Shown: positions 1-8,944 of the stretch, in pieces | Position numbering within the stretch: position 1 is the stretch's first letter | Layout: each line of letters starts with the position of its first letter | Notes under the pieces: generated by a model | What the model saw: only the letters and a program-made list of their open reading frames with translations | Told to the model about the DNA's origin: nothing | The model's database searches: none | Position numbers and translations under genes: made by a program | Assembly: GCA_019359435.1 (NCBI GenBank) | Contig: JAHHHI010000083.1 | Span: 1-64,000 of the forward strand | DNA length: 64,000 nt | Direction of reading: 5' to 3' | Source: Kaiparowitsia implicata GSE-PSE-MK54-09C | GTDB taxonomy: Bacteria; Cyanobacteriota; Cyanobacteriia; Elainellales; Elainellaceae

Positions 1-62
1 TCACCGCCCTTAAAGGCTTCGATTGCTTTTTGGCGCAGGTCGTTACTGTAAGGAGCAGGCAT
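1..62 (-). mobile_element. IS630-type transposase, N-terminal fragment (runs off the left edge)
   Basis: Read on the minus strand from an ATG at 62, the 20 visible codons begin MPAPYSNDLRQKAIEAFKGG. This is the start typical of IS630/Tc1-like transposases of cyanobacteria, whose first domain is a helix-turn-helix that binds the element's terminal repeats. Only the first residues are inside the window, so neither the catalytic DDE domain nor intactness can be judged. A possible ribosome binding site (GGAGGAAAG on the minus strand) lies about 15-20 bases upstream, inside the adjoining spacer. The family call rests on a short stretch. Confidence 0.6.
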
Positions 63-374
63 AGTTGTATCTCAACGCTTCTTTCCTCCTACAATAACGT
101 CCTAATCTGCCTCAGTAGTGCCATAATTCTGAATGCCCTAAGCCTTAGGCAGTTTAGCAACCCTGACCACAGGTCTAGAACATCACCGAAATAGCATCCC
201 TGTTAACTGGGCTGTCTCTCTACAGGAGCAGGTATGCGTTGGCGAAGCCTGTCCGAATGGCAAACGACTCCGCTCAGTTCTCAGTAGTCTACTGGTACCG
301 CACTAGCCTACAGCTCCCTTAACTGAATCTAACCAATGCAACGGTCGCAGTTGTCGAGGAAAAGGCTAAAAAGG
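63..374. other. Intergenic spacer next to the IS630 fragment
   Basis: No convincing coding region is visible. The stretch should contain the right end of the IS630 element. I could not identify its terminal repeat with certainty because the other end is outside the window. Confidence 0.5.
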
Positions 375-1241
375 CTACAGATCAGACGGCTGGCTTAGCC
401 CTGCCAAGGTGTCGCGAATGCGAGGGAGTTGTAGAAATAACTCAGCCTGGGTAATCAGGCGATCGCCCCAGAGGTTCTCTCGCAAAAATTCGGGATCAGC
501 ATAGCGAATATCTTCGCGCAGAGCGGTTTCTCCCTGGCGAATTGCGTCATCCTGCTGCCCCTGGGTAAAGAGAGCCACGGCGATCGCCAGTTTGGGCTCA
601 GGCTGAGACTCATCGATGGCGAGTGCAGCTTCCCAGCTTTCTACTGCTTCGTCAATATTGCCTGCCTCATAGTGCACGAGGCCAATATTGTTCACAGCAG
701 GCCAGAACGACTCGTCAATCTCTATCGCTCGTTGATAGGCGGCGATCGCCTCTTCACTGCGATTTAGCATGTAGTAGGCATTGCCCAAATCAAAGAACGC
801 AGCGGGCTCATCATCCCTCAGCCGCACGCCTTCTTGCAAAAACTGCACCGAGCGCTGGTAATTCTCAGTGCGGAAGTAGGCCGTGCCCAGGGCAAACAGC
901 ACAGCCGTATTGTCTGGTTCGAGCGATCGCGCTTGCAGCAACGCTTCAATCGCCTCTTCCTGCTGATTCAACTGAAGATGAATGCTGCCCAGCAGCCCCC
1001 ATACTTGGGGATTTTGGGGCAGCAACTGACTGGCCAATTGAGCCCGAATCAACGCAATCTCAAACTGCTGAAACTGGGAGAGTTGCGCCGCTTCCTGAGC
1101 CAGAATCAGCCCTTGCTCCTCTAGCTGCGCTTCGTCGAGTTGGGGCACATGGGGGATGAGTGCTTGGCTGAGAGCAGGGGGTGCCAGCGTTAGCAGACCC
1201 ACACACAGAGGCAAAGCAAGAGCAGTAAAACGAGTTAGCAC
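375..1241 (-). CDS. Secreted or periplasmic TPR-repeat protein
   Basis: The 288-residue product starts with a clear signal peptide (MLTRFTALALPLCVGLLTL, with likely cleavage after ALSQA). Tetratricopeptide repeats follow from about residue 45 to 240. Repeat-typical patterns such as AAFFDLGNAYYMLNRSEEAI and PAVNNIGLVHYEAGNIDEAV are plain. TPR arrays form helical scaffolds for protein-protein contacts, so this is probably an exported adaptor. There is no catalytic domain and no partner gene beside it. The C-terminal 50 residues (REDIRYADPEFLRENLWGDRL) fall outside the repeats and resemble tails of conserved cyanobacterial TPR proteins. Specific role unknown. Confidence 0.85.
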   Translation of the reverse strand: MLTRFTALALPLCVGLLTLAPPALSQALIPHVPQLDEAQLEEQGLILAQEAAQLSQFQQFEIALIRAQLASQLLPQNPQVWGLLGSIHLQLNQQEEAIEALLQARSLEPDNTAVLFALGTAYFRTENYQRSVQFLQEGVRLRDDEPAAFFDLGNAYYMLNRSEEAIAAYQRAIEIDESFWPAVNNIGLVHYEAGNIDEAVESWEAALAIDESQPEPKLAIAVALFTQGQQDDAIRQGETALREDIRYADPEFLRENLWGDRLITQAELFLQLPRIRDTLAGLSQPSDL

Positions 1242-1878
1242 AGTGTCACAACCAGAGGTTTAACGGTTTGAGTCTAGTAAACAAAGAATTGGGTGGCCCT
1301 TGATGCAGCGCCCCTGAGAGTCAGAGACTATCCTGCGATCGCCCCTCTTAGACAAATCACTTATCCATCATTCTAAGAGACTAACCCTTAGTCAGGATGA
1401 CCTTAGTCAATATGACCCAGATGAACAGTTGGGCCGAAGTTACCGAAGGCGGCGACCTAAGAACTTAGAGGGATTTTGGATGGCTGAGTCAGGCTTTATA
1501 CCCCTTCCATGATCTAAATCCTGACGCCACGCTGGAGGGCGATCGCCCTCCAGCAGCATTGAATGCAACCGTAACCGTAACACACCCCGAGGGCAATGGC
1601 ACCCCTTAGGATAGCCTCTCAATGCGAGTGAAAAAGCTCTTAAGGTAAGAAAAACAAACCTCCTTGGCTGCCTTCGGTTCGCTGGGTGATTGGGCATGTG
1701 GTCGCTGGATAATTAGGCGTGAATAAAACCCGTAGAACTAAGCCTGTAGGTTGATGCCTGTAGGTTGATGATCCTAATAGAAACGTCTAGAAACGTTAGT
1801 TCGGCAACGTCCCAAAATCGTGCTGCCCGCGTCGTGATTGACGATGCTAAGCGATGTTGATCGCTATAGACGCCATAG
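1242..1878. other. Intergenic spacer with a 14-bp tandem duplication
   Basis: About 640 bp lies between the TPR gene and tyrA. GCCTGTAGGTTGAT is repeated head to tail at 1742-1755 and 1756-1769, followed by two copies of TAGAAACGT near 1790. A minus-strand reading frame at 1440-1697 has basic, unstructured composition and no family resemblance, and I do not regard it as a gene. Confidence 0.5.
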
Positions 1879-2715
1879 CTATAGAAAGGACGGGCGATCG
1901 CCCTGGGTTTGTTCTAGCAGCGTGGCGATCGCTCCCCAGTCTGACTGGTTGACCTGCTGAATCAGCTGATCAAGACTGGCGCGATAGTGCGTCAAGGCTT
2001 CTAGTAATGCCGATTGATTATAGCGAGCCATCATTATGCCCAGTTCAGGGTTGCCGCCGCCCACTCGGCTAGTATCCCGAAACCCCGAACTTGCCAACTG
2101 CTGCGCCAGCCTCAAGATTGCAGCGTGGGGTTCTGCCATGCAGGATTGAATCAGGCAAGCGCTGACCATCACGGGCAGGTGCGAGATCCAGGCGACCGCT
2201 TGATCATGTTCCTGAGGTGAGCAGCACACAACCTGGCTCTGGAGCGATCGCGCCAGATCGGCCACTGTCTCCACGGCATCAGCAGGCGTCGCGGGGGTGG
2301 GCGTCAGCACATAGGGGCGTTGCGCAAACAGGTCGGCCTGCGCTGCCTCTAAGCCGCTGTCTGCGGTGCCTGCCATCGGGTGCCCGCCGACGACCGGAGT
2401 CCAGTAGCAGGTCAACATGTCTACGATAGGCTGCTTCACCGACCCCACATCCGTCAGGATGGTGTGAGGTGAAAGGTGGGGCACCAGGGCCTGCACCGTC
2501 GCCTCCATCACCCCCAGCGGCGTGCAAAGAAACACCACCTCTGCGGCAGCCATGCTCGACAGAGCACTGCCCGCGTCGTCTACAATACCCAGAGCGATCG
2601 CCCGTTGACAGGTCTCAGGCCGACGGCTGACCCCAACCACCCAATGCCCCAGCCGCCGCAGGTCAATCGCTAACGACCCGCCAATCAGCCCCAATCCTAC
2701 AATCCCAATCTTCAT
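1879..2715 (-). CDS. tyrA: Prephenate/arogenate dehydrogenase
   Basis: This 278-residue oxidoreductase makes tyrosine. In cyanobacteria the family usually oxidises arogenate with NADP+. The N-terminal Rossmann fold starts at residue 2 with IGIVGLGLIGGSLA (GxGxxG). The signature segments ILTDVGSVKQP (about 87-97) and VGGHPMAGT (about 108-116) follow, the latter carrying the catalytic-site His of the family. The helical dimerisation half runs to the end. Length is normal and the ATG at 2715 gives the standard MKIGIVGLG start. It is monocistronic, with a spacer of about 500 bp upstream. Substrate preference cannot be read from the sequence. Confidence 0.93.
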   Translation of the reverse strand: MKIGIVGLGLIGGSLAIDLRRLGHWVVGVSRRPETCQRAIALGIVDDAGSALSSMAAAEVVFLCTPLGVMEATVQALVPHLSPHTILTDVGSVKQPIVDMLTCYWTPVVGGHPMAGTADSGLEAAQADLFAQRPYVLTPTPATPADAVETVADLARSLQSQVVCCSPQEHDQAVAWISHLPVMVSACLIQSCMAEPHAAILRLAQQLASSGFRDTSRVGGGNPELGIMMARYNQSALLEALTHYRASLDQLIQQVNQSDWGAIATLLEQTQGDRPSFL

Positions 2716-3214
2716 GGTTGCCCCGCTGCAACGGTCTGCTTACGGTCTACGTACGGTCTACTTATTTTAGGAGCAGAAGAGGAGCAGAAGCTTGCTACAC
2801 CTGAAGGTCTGTGGACGGTCTGCGGTTGGTCAGGTTTCCTGGCCTCATGGTTTCTTCGCTGGTAAAGCCCTTGGGGTTTTATCGCACCGCCCCCGGCGCG
2901 AGATGTTCATCAAGAGGGGGAGTAGCTAGTGGGATGAAATTTATGCAGGGCAAGAATTCCAGCTATCCTGCAACTCGGATTGAGCCGTGAGGGAAAGCCC
3001 CTTCTAAGGCAGACTAGCGTTTGTGTCACAATAAAGTTCAACTTCAATCAGTGGGAATGGTTTTGATTGGTTTGGAGGGGAGGACTGGGAGATGCCGCCT
3101 TGCCGCAACCGCGCCGCAACACGGCGATCGCCCCCTCGAGGCCATCCCCAAAACTGGCTGAGGCAATACGTTCGTTAGAGTCTCAATAATGTACGATTTA
3201 CGGCCGTTTTATTT
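2716..3214. other. Intergenic spacer between divergent tyrA and the helicase-like gene
   Basis: This 499-bp region must hold both divergent promoters. There are near-repeats of ACGGTCTACGTACGGTCTAC around 2740-2760, next to the tyrA start, plus HIP1 sites. No RNA gene or reading frame is convincing. Confidence 0.4.
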
Positions 3215-4816
3215 GTGATTGAGGCAGAAGTCCATCAGCAATTGCGCGCCTTTTTGCGAGAGCAAGGCGAACCCCATTGGCACCATCATCTAACGATGGC
3301 GCGCCTTGTGGCGCGGGCGTTGCGGCTGGGGCGCAGTGCTCTGATTCAAACTGGCACCTACTCGGGCTATCAAAGCCGCCATCGTCTGAGCTATTTGATG
3401 CCCGCGTTGCTGTGGCCGCAGCCTGCCATTTTGGCAGTGCCTCAATCCATGCATCCGCAGCTATTGCTGGTGGATATTCCCCGAATTCAAGACTGGATGA
3501 CGGTGCCCAAGCCAGTGCAAACGGGCGATCGCTTTCCCGATCCTCACTTTGCTGGGTTGCTCATCACCACGCCCGAAGCCTGGCTAGCCGATCGGCTGAA
3601 TCCTCAGGGGCGATTTCCTGACGGCGTGCCTGTGATTGTGGATGGGGCAGACGATATTGAGGCGATCGCCCGTCGTCACCTCACGCTGCGGCTAGAGCCC
3701 GCCGCTTGGGATGAGTTGATGCTGGCCTGCCCCGATCAGGTGAATGCCATCCGCGATAGCCGGGTGCGCCTGATTCACAATGCGTTTCAGCATCCGCCCA
3801 ATCCCTATAACTGCTACCTGTTGGATGCGGCAGAACAGGCAATTTTGCACCAGCTCTATCAGCAGTTGCAGCCCGGTTCTGAGGTGCGCTCCAAGTCGCC
3901 CCATGAGCCCCATGAGCCTGGGCGGGCGATCGCCCCACTGCCGCAACTCTGGCTCCGCTTTTTTCAGCAGATGCAAACCGAGAACCAACTCGTGTGGGCT
4001 ACTGTCAGCCGTTCGAATGGGCAATTTAGCCTGCACAGCAGCCCGGCAGAACTGGCCTCTACACTAGACCCCATCTGGCGACAGCAGCCCGTCGTCCTCA
4101 TCGGCAGCGCGCTAGATTTGGAGACCGACGCCCCCATCTATCGGCAGCGCATTGGCCTCCAAGAGATGACCTGCCTCAAGTTTTGCCCAGATCGCCACCA
4201 TGAGCTGATTCAACTTTATCTGCCTGACGGGTTGCCCATGCCCAATACGGCACAGTTTCAACCAGCCCTGCTAAGTGAAATTCGGGCCTTGCTCAGCGTT
4301 AATACGGCGCAAGAAGGGTTAACGGTTGTGCTGGTGGGCGATTTGCCCCTCAAGGCCCAAGTGGCGTCAGCGCTAGCGTCAGAATATGGCTCGCGGGTTC
4401 AGGTTGAAAACCCCCACGTGAATGGCTATGGCGTTTTGGTGGCAGGGTGGGGGTTTTGGCGGCAGCATCAGGCCCGGCTGCCAGTGCCGCGCTTGCTGGT
4501 TATTGCCACCCTACCGATTCCATCGCTGGAAGAGCCGCTGGTAGCGGGGCGCGTCAGCTACTATAAGCGCCGTCGCCAAGATTGGTTTCGCCTGTTTCTG
4601 CTGCCCGAGGCCTTAACCGAGCTGCAACGCGCAGTTGCCCCGATTCGCGAAACCCAGGGCGTTGTGGCTCTGCTCGACAACCGCGTTAACCACCGCAGCT
4701 ATGGCAAGCAGGTGCTGGCGGCGCTGCACCCCCTCGCCCGAATCAACTATGTGGATGCGAGTCTCTTCAGTCATCTCGATTGCGCCCCCGTTGACCCAAA
4801 CGGTGATCCCCGTTAA
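3215..4816 (+). CDS. Degenerate DinG/Rad3-like helicase-family protein
   Basis: The 533-residue protein resembles a cyanobacterial group annotated as ATP-dependent DNA helicases of the DinG/Rad3 type. It has an N-terminal segment with the layout of helicase motif I (SALIQTGTYSGYQSRH, about 40-55), a motif II-like VIVDGADDIEAIARR (about 141-155), and a C-terminal half with PRLLVIATLPIPSLEEPL and YYKRRRQDWFRLFLLPEAL (motif V-like, then QxxGR-like). The usual GKT Walker A and DEAH box are not present, so ATP hydrolysis is doubtful. Translation probably starts at the GTG at 3215; no in-frame ATG precedes it. DNA binding without unwinding is one possibility. Function inferred, not certain. Confidence 0.7.
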   Translation: MIEAEVHQQLRAFLREQGEPHWHHHLTMARLVARALRLGRSALIQTGTYSGYQSRHRLSYLMPALLWPQPAILAVPQSMHPQLLLVDIPRIQDWMTVPKPVQTGDRFPDPHFAGLLITTPEAWLADRLNPQGRFPDGVPVIVDGADDIEAIARRHLTLRLEPAAWDELMLACPDQVNAIRDSRVRLIHNAFQHPPNPYNCYLLDAAEQAILHQLYQQLQPGSEVRSKSPHEPHEPGRAIAPLPQLWLRFFQQMQTENQLVWATVSRSNGQFSLHSSPAELASTLDPIWRQQPVVLIGSALDLETDAPIYRQRIGLQEMTCLKFCPDRHHELIQLYLPDGLPMPNTAQFQPALLSEIRALLSVNTAQEGLTVVLVGDLPLKAQVASALASEYGSRVQVENPHVNGYGVLVAGWGFWRQHQARLPVPRLLVIATLPIPSLEEPLVAGRVSYYKRRRQDWFRLFLLPEALTELQRAVAPIRETQGVVALLDNRVNHRSYGKQVLAALHPLARINYVDASLFSHLDCAPVDPNGDPR

Positions 4817-5107
4817 GGCGCAACCCCGCTGCTGCCTCGGTACTGTGGAACTGGTAGGACGAGAACCCTTCGCGCTACTCTGGGAAAGGGCGATCGCCCT
4901 TCAATGAGGTCAGCCGAATCACACAGGCTTTAGACAGAGGTGTGCTCCCACCCGCAGAACGTCCCACCCCAAGCGAGCAGCGGTGATATCGGGGCGATCG
5001 CCCACGAATTTGCAAGATCGGTTTGCCCAGTGTTTGCTCACTCTGTCTGTCCATTCCGGTTGCCCAGTTTTTTGTTTTGCCCAATTTATTGTTAACTGTT
5101 GACCATC

Positions 5108-6199
5108 ATGCTAAGAGCTGGAATTGTTGGGCTGCCCAACGTGGGAAAATCGACCTTGTTTAACGCTGTGGTGGCAAATGCCAAAGCTCAAGCCGCAAAT
5201 TTTCCCTTTTGCACCATTGAGCCCAACACGGGCATCGTCGCCGTACCGGATGATCGATTGGGCGTGTTAGCCAACATTTCTAGCTCAGCCGAAACCGTGC
5301 CCGCACGGGTAGAATTTGTGGACATTGCTGGATTGGTGAAGGGTGCCAGTAAGGGCGAGGGTCTGGGCAACCAGTTTTTGGCCAACATCCGCGAAGTCGA
5401 TGCCATTGTGCATGTGGTGCGCTGTTTCGACAACGATGACATCATCCACGTGGCTGGCTCAGTAGACCCCGCTCGCGACATTGAGGTGATTAATCTGGAG
5501 TTGGCATTGTCAGACCTAGCGCAGCTCGAAAAACGGATGGATCGGACGCGCAAGCAAGCCAAAACCAGCAAAGATGCCCAAGCTGAGATGGCGGTACTCG
5601 AAAAGCTGCTCTTGGTGCTGAACGAGGGCAAATCAGCGCGGCTGGTAGACCTGAGCCAGGATGAGGAAGCGCTCGTTAAATCACTGGGGTTGCTCACCCG
5701 AAAGCCGGTGATTTTTGCGGCCAATGTGTCGGATGATGACCTCGCGACAGGGAATGCCTGGGTAGAACAGGTGCGGGCGATCGCCACCACAGAAAATGCG
5801 CAAGTCGTCGTCGTGTCTGCCCAGGTTGAGTCAGAACTCGTTGAGCTACCACCCGAAGAACAGTCTGACTTTTTGGAAGCGCTGGGCGTGAGTGAAGGCG
5901 GTCTCAAAACGCTAATTCGCGCCACCTACGACTTGCTGGGGCTGCGCACTTACTTCACCACTGGCCCCAAAGAAACCCGCGCCTGGACGATTCGCGCCGG
6001 GATGGTCGCACCCCAAGCCGCAGGCGTGATCCACACCGATTTTGAGCGGGGCTTCATTCGAGCCGAAACCGTTTCCTACGGCGATTTAGTCGCAACCGGG
6101 TCGATGCCCGCCGCCAAGGAAAAGGGCCTAGTGCGCAGTGAAGGCAAAGAGTATGTGGTGCAAGAAGGGGACGTAATGCTATTCCGCTTTAATGTGTGA
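5108..6199 (+). CDS. ychF: Redox-regulated ATPase / Obg-like GTPase YchF
   Basis: YchF is a ribosome-associated P-loop NTPase of the Obg family, prefers ATP, and dampens oxidative-stress responses. Motifs in order: G1 GLPNVGKST (about 7-15), switch region with NFPFCTIEPN, G3 DIAGLVKGAS, G4-like AANVSDDD, and a C-terminal TGS domain (TYFTTGPKETRAWTIRAGM, ending VMLFRFNV). Length of 363 residues matches the family. I chose the ATG at 5108, giving the canonical MLRAGIVGLPNVG, rather than an in-frame TTG three codons upstream. It stands alone; the gene after it is a small DUF6761 gene 620 bp away. Confidence 0.96.
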   Translation: MLRAGIVGLPNVGKSTLFNAVVANAKAQAANFPFCTIEPNTGIVAVPDDRLGVLANISSSAETVPARVEFVDIAGLVKGASKGEGLGNQFLANIREVDAIVHVVRCFDNDDIIHVAGSVDPARDIEVINLELALSDLAQLEKRMDRTRKQAKTSKDAQAEMAVLEKLLLVLNEGKSARLVDLSQDEEALVKSLGLLTRKPVIFAANVSDDDLATGNAWVEQVRAIATTENAQVVVVSAQVESELVELPPEEQSDFLEALGVSEGGLKTLIRATYDLLGLRTYFTTGPKETRAWTIRAGMVAPQAAGVIHTDFERGFIRAETVSYGDLVATGSMPAAKEKGLVRSEGKEYVVQEGDVMLFRFNV

Positions 6200-6296
6200 G
6201 GGATGATGCGGGTTAAACCCCAGCCGAATGTCCCATAATGGAGGCGATCGCCCTTGATCGCTCAGCTTGAACGGTAGAGGTTAACCGACCCTTGCG

Positions 6297-6340
6297 CTAG
6301 GAGCTGTCATCAATTAGCCTCTGATATCCCAGAAATCAAC
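6297..6340. mobile_element. Truncated, inverted remnant of a CTAG-bounded MITE
   Basis: Starting CTAGGAGCTGTCATCAATTA, these bases match the reverse complement of the right end of the full-length copy at 52297-52432, including the internal CTCTGATATCCCAGAAATCA stretch. Similarity ends near 6340 and no second terminus is visible. Confidence 0.65.
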
Positions 6341-6553
6341 CTAACGTTAGCGAGAAGCGCGGATACTACGCAAGATATTTCACTGGATGCCCAATTCTAC
6401 TTTGCGACACCCCATTCAGCAGCGCAAAGGCAGAGTGCTCCGACCTAATAACCTCCTCCCGAAGTGAGACGCGTGAACGTAAAGACCGAGAGGCTTGAAA
6501 TTTAGATTTGTATTCTCTCTCTTCCCATAGGTTATCGAACTCGCAGTCCGCCA

Positions 6554-6592
6554 TTTTCATACAACCCTTGCAGAGCAAGGGTTGTATGAAAA
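6554..6592. repeat. 18-bp perfect hairpin (AACCCTTGC-type palindrome)
   Basis: Arms 6554-6571 and 6575-6592 are perfect inverted copies separated by AGA, with core ACAACCCTTGC. A related but imperfect hairpin lies at 37024-37051, pointing to a dispersed palindromic repeat family. There is no T-run in keeping with a simple terminator. Confidence 0.7.
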
Positions 6593-6820
6593 CTCTTGCT
6601 CTGGCTAAGGATATTGGTGCCGTCCAAGAATGATTACAGTTTATCTATGCTGGCTCTCGCGGTAGAGAAGCCTACCTATAGAAAAGGGTAGAATGTACTT
6701 ATACCGCTGGAGAGGAGTGGTGCTGTTGCAGAAGAGGGAAGCAGATTATTGCCCTACTCAACCTACGACGGCCTTGCCTGCTCCGCTGGTAGTTTTTTAC
6801 CGAGTTCAGCTCATTGCCTC

Positions 6821-7069
6821 ATGCTGCAAGACGCTCAGTCCATTCGCTACTACCAACGAATCACCGACGCTCTTAATGAGCAGTGGAGTCGAGGCTATCG
6901 CTTTGATGACCTCAGACTGTTCTTGGATGGCTACTTGGCGGCGCTCCGCCACTCCAATGCCATCGAAGCCTACCTAATCCATCGGCTAGAAGAAGAGGCG
7001 ATACGATACCTCTACGACCCCTCTAACTTTGAGATGACTCAGACCCAGGTCGAAACAGACTATCGCTAA
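6821..7069 (+). CDS. DUF6761 family protein (small cyanobacterial protein)
   Basis: The 82-residue product begins MLQDAQSIRYYQRITDALN and contains the family hallmark LFLDGYLAALRHSNAIEAYLIHRLEEEAIRYLYDPSNF. This is a strongly conserved short protein of cyanobacteria without known function (DUF6761). The reading frame is open further upstream, but the ATG at 6821 matches the usual family start. The protein is all-alpha in appearance and soluble. It converges on the bolA-grxD pair, with a bidirectional terminator between them. Identity of the family is a recollection of its conserved core; biochemical role unknown. Confidence 0.82.
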   Translation: MLQDAQSIRYYQRITDALNEQWSRGYRFDDLRLFLDGYLAALRHSNAIEAYLIHRLEEEAIRYLYDPSNFEMTQTQVETDYR

Positions 7070-7228
7070 GGGCGATCGCCCACTTCCGCCGTTGATAGGT
7101 GAAAAGGAATCAGCAAGAGATTCCATCGAACCGTTTGGCTCAACAGCATGGATAGATTGCGTTTCCAAATCCCATCGCTAACCTGCTGAAGCGCCTTCAG
7201 TATCAAAAAATTTGGCCGAAAAATCTGC

Positions 7229-7259
7229 AAAAAAGCCTGCGCAATGCGCAGGCTTTTTT
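7229..7259. terminator. Bidirectional rho-independent terminator
   Basis: AAAAAAGCCTGCGC, loop AAT, then the exact complement ending TTTTTT. The 14-bp symmetric stem with A-run and T-run can end transcription from both the DUF6761 gene (plus) and the grxD gene (minus). Confidence 0.88.
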
Positions 7260-7408
7260 GGATCTCACGTCATATTCTAATCTACGCGCTAGCCCTGTAA
7301 CCAACGCTGCTTAGAACGGCATAGGCTCGCTTAAACACAGTTACGGATAGTCATCTTACGTCAGTGGGTCACACAGCCGACAGCATCGCTTGGGGATAGC
7401 TTGCAAAA

Positions 7409-7732
7409 CTAAGACGCAAGCGCGACTTCTACCACCTGCTGAAGCTCACCTTTCTGATAAAGCTCAATCAGAATATCAGAACCCCCCACAAACTCTCCAT
7501 TGACATACACCTGGGGAATAGTAGGCCAGCTAGAGTATTCCTTAATACCCTGACGAATGGCTTCATCTTCTAATACATCCACCGTGTGGAATGGCACGCT
7601 GAGCATGTTTAGAATTTGCACCACATTGTTAGAAAACCCGCACATAGGCATCAGCTTAGTTCCCTTCATGAACACCACGATCTTGTCGCTGTTCACAATG
7701 TCATCGATTCGCTGCTTTAGCTCTGGCGTCAT
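7409..7732 (-). CDS. grxD: Monothiol glutaredoxin (Grx4/CGFS type)
   Basis: A 107-residue monothiol glutaredoxin that binds a [2Fe-2S] cluster through its CGFS cysteine and glutathione and delivers iron-sulfur clusters. Visible features: [20 protein letters not shown] (active-site Cys at about residue 31, CGFS), [19 protein letters not shown] (TVP-like glutathione site and GG motif). Length is normal for the single-domain class. It lies 117 bp downstream of a BolA gene on the same strand, the known partner with which CGFS glutaredoxins form mixed [2Fe-2S] complexes, so co-transcription is likely. Confidence 0.95.
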   Translation of the reverse strand: MTPELKQRIDDIVNSDKIVVFMKGTKLMPMCGFSNNVVQILNMLSVPFHTVDVLEDEAIRQGIKEYSSWPTIPQVYVNGEFVGGSDILIELYQKGELQQVVEVALAS

Positions 7733-7849
7733 AGCTTTACCTGAGAATGATCACGTTGCTTTGATTCTATCCAATTTTGCGGAGCGTCCAAGGTTGCAAA
7801 AATGTTGCAGAGCGCTCTAGATCCTCTCAACCCTTATCCAGCAATCGGC

Positions 7850-8113
7850 CTAAGACGCCACCTGTCCAGACTCTTGCCAGGCCTGAGGTGTATAGGTTTT
7901 GAGCGATAGTGCATGGATTGCTTCTGTCGACATAGCCTGCTGCACTGAGCGATAAACCAACTGATGCTGCTGGATCAGGCTCTTCCCCTCAAACGCTGAA
8001 GAAACGATAACAACTTGATAGTGGTCACCCCCACCCGTTAAATCTTGCACCTGCACAGCAGCATCGGGCAATGCCGCCTGAATCATTGTCTCTACCTGGT
8101 TGGGACTAATCAT
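7850..8113 (-). CDS. BolA/IbaG family protein
   Basis: The protein has 87 residues if started at the ATG at 8113 ([20 protein letters not shown]). It has the BolA class II KH-like fold with the conserved block [33 protein letters not shown] and the C-terminal helix [13 protein letters not shown]. BolA proteins partner CGFS glutaredoxins in iron-sulfur traffic; the His in GGGDHY is a candidate cluster ligand. The next gene downstream is grxD. The frame is open for 25 further codons upstream, but these contain repeated TGACTTCCTTTTACC and are unlike the family. Confidence 0.92.
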   Translation of the reverse strand: MISPNQVETMIQAALPDAAVQVQDLTGGGDHYQVVIVSSAFEGKSLIQQHQLVYRSVQQAMSTEAIHALSLKTYTPQAWQESGQVAS

Positions 8114-8293
8114 GCATCCTCCACGGCCTAACGCATTCTGCTGACTTCCTTTTACCGCTGACTTCCTTTTACCACAGGACTGAGGCACTTCGTGTGGCGA
8201 CCTAACAATTCAAAGGCGTTTGAGCAAACGATCCCTGCCCAAACGCCTCTAATAGCATTTCCCACAGCATTGTGAGTCATCCTGCATCGTGGT

Positions 8294-8944
8294 TTAGTTG
8301 CTGAAGTTTGGTGCAGGGGTGCTGGATGTGGACTGGTCAGGCTGGGTGCGGGGGTAGGGCGATTCCACAAAGCCCAATTCAAACAGTTGGCGATAGGCTT
8401 GCTGTCCCAGATCTCGGGTGGGGTTTTGGCTGCGAATGATTTGAATCAGAAGCGGCACGGCGAGTTCTGGCTGGTTTTGAGCCCGATGAACCAGTGCCAG
8501 TTGATAGGTGGCTTCGTCACGCAGTTGGGCGGTTTCAAAGGCTTGTCGGCGTAGGCTATCGGCAATGCGGTTATCAACAGCCGTGAAGCTATTAAAGAGA
8601 TCTTGATAGAAATTGGTGAGCTGGTTAAACAACTGACGGGCTTGCTGAAGCATCGTTGCGGCTTCGGCATAGTTTTGCTGAGAGCTGGCGGTGCCTGCGT
8701 CAGTAATCATGCGCCGACCGGCTTCGATGCTGAGCAGGGTGTTGTTCTGATTGAGGGGGCGCAGTTCGTCGTTGCTGGGTTCGTCTAGCGGGTCTACGGA
8801 CTCACCCGGCAACTCAGGGATGTCGCTGGGTAGGTTGGGAACTTGGGCGATCGCACTGCCACCCATCAGCAACATCGCAGCGGGCAGCGACGCTAAGAAC
8901 CCAGCAATGGTGGATAGACGGACAAATGAGGATGAGATCAGCAT
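8294..8944 (-). CDS. Exported conserved cyanobacterial protein with TPR-like helices
   Basis: A 216-residue protein with a signal peptide (SLPAAMLLMGGSAIAQV, cleavage near residue 33), a Pro/Asp/Glu-rich linker, and two helical hairpins resembling TPRs (NYAEAATMLQQARQLFNQL and RAQNQPELAVPLLIQIIRSQN). The tail after about residue 200 is Ser/Thr/Pro-rich. I recognise no enzymatic motif. It probably acts in the periplasm or thylakoid lumen as a scaffold. It lies 180 bp upstream of bolA on the same strand, close enough for read-through but without a functional link. Confidence 0.78.
   Translation of the reverse strand: MLISSSFVRLSTIAGFLASLPAAMLLMGGSAIAQVPNLPSDIPELPGESVDPLDEPSNDELRPLNQNNTLLSIEAGRRMITDAGTASSQQNYAEAATMLQQARQLFNQLTNFYQDLFNSFTAVDNRIADSLRRQAFETAQLRDEATYQLALVHRAQNQPELAVPLLIQIIRSQNPTRDLGQQAYRQLFELGFVESPYPRTQPDQSTSSTPAPNFSN

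Noticed and set aside
1440-1697. An 85-codon minus-strand frame in the spacer before tyrA
   Set aside because: Arg/Pro-rich, no domain pattern, contains HIP1 read as GDRPP; looks like non-coding sequence.
5188-5925. A 245-codon minus-strand open frame opposite ychF
   Set aside because: Ser/Thr-rich translation is the usual antisense shadow of a GC-rich gene; ychF on the plus strand is unambiguous.
6366-6578. A 70-codon minus-strand frame beside DUF6761
   Set aside because: Starts inside the palindrome at 6554-6592 and has no family resemblance or ribosome binding site.
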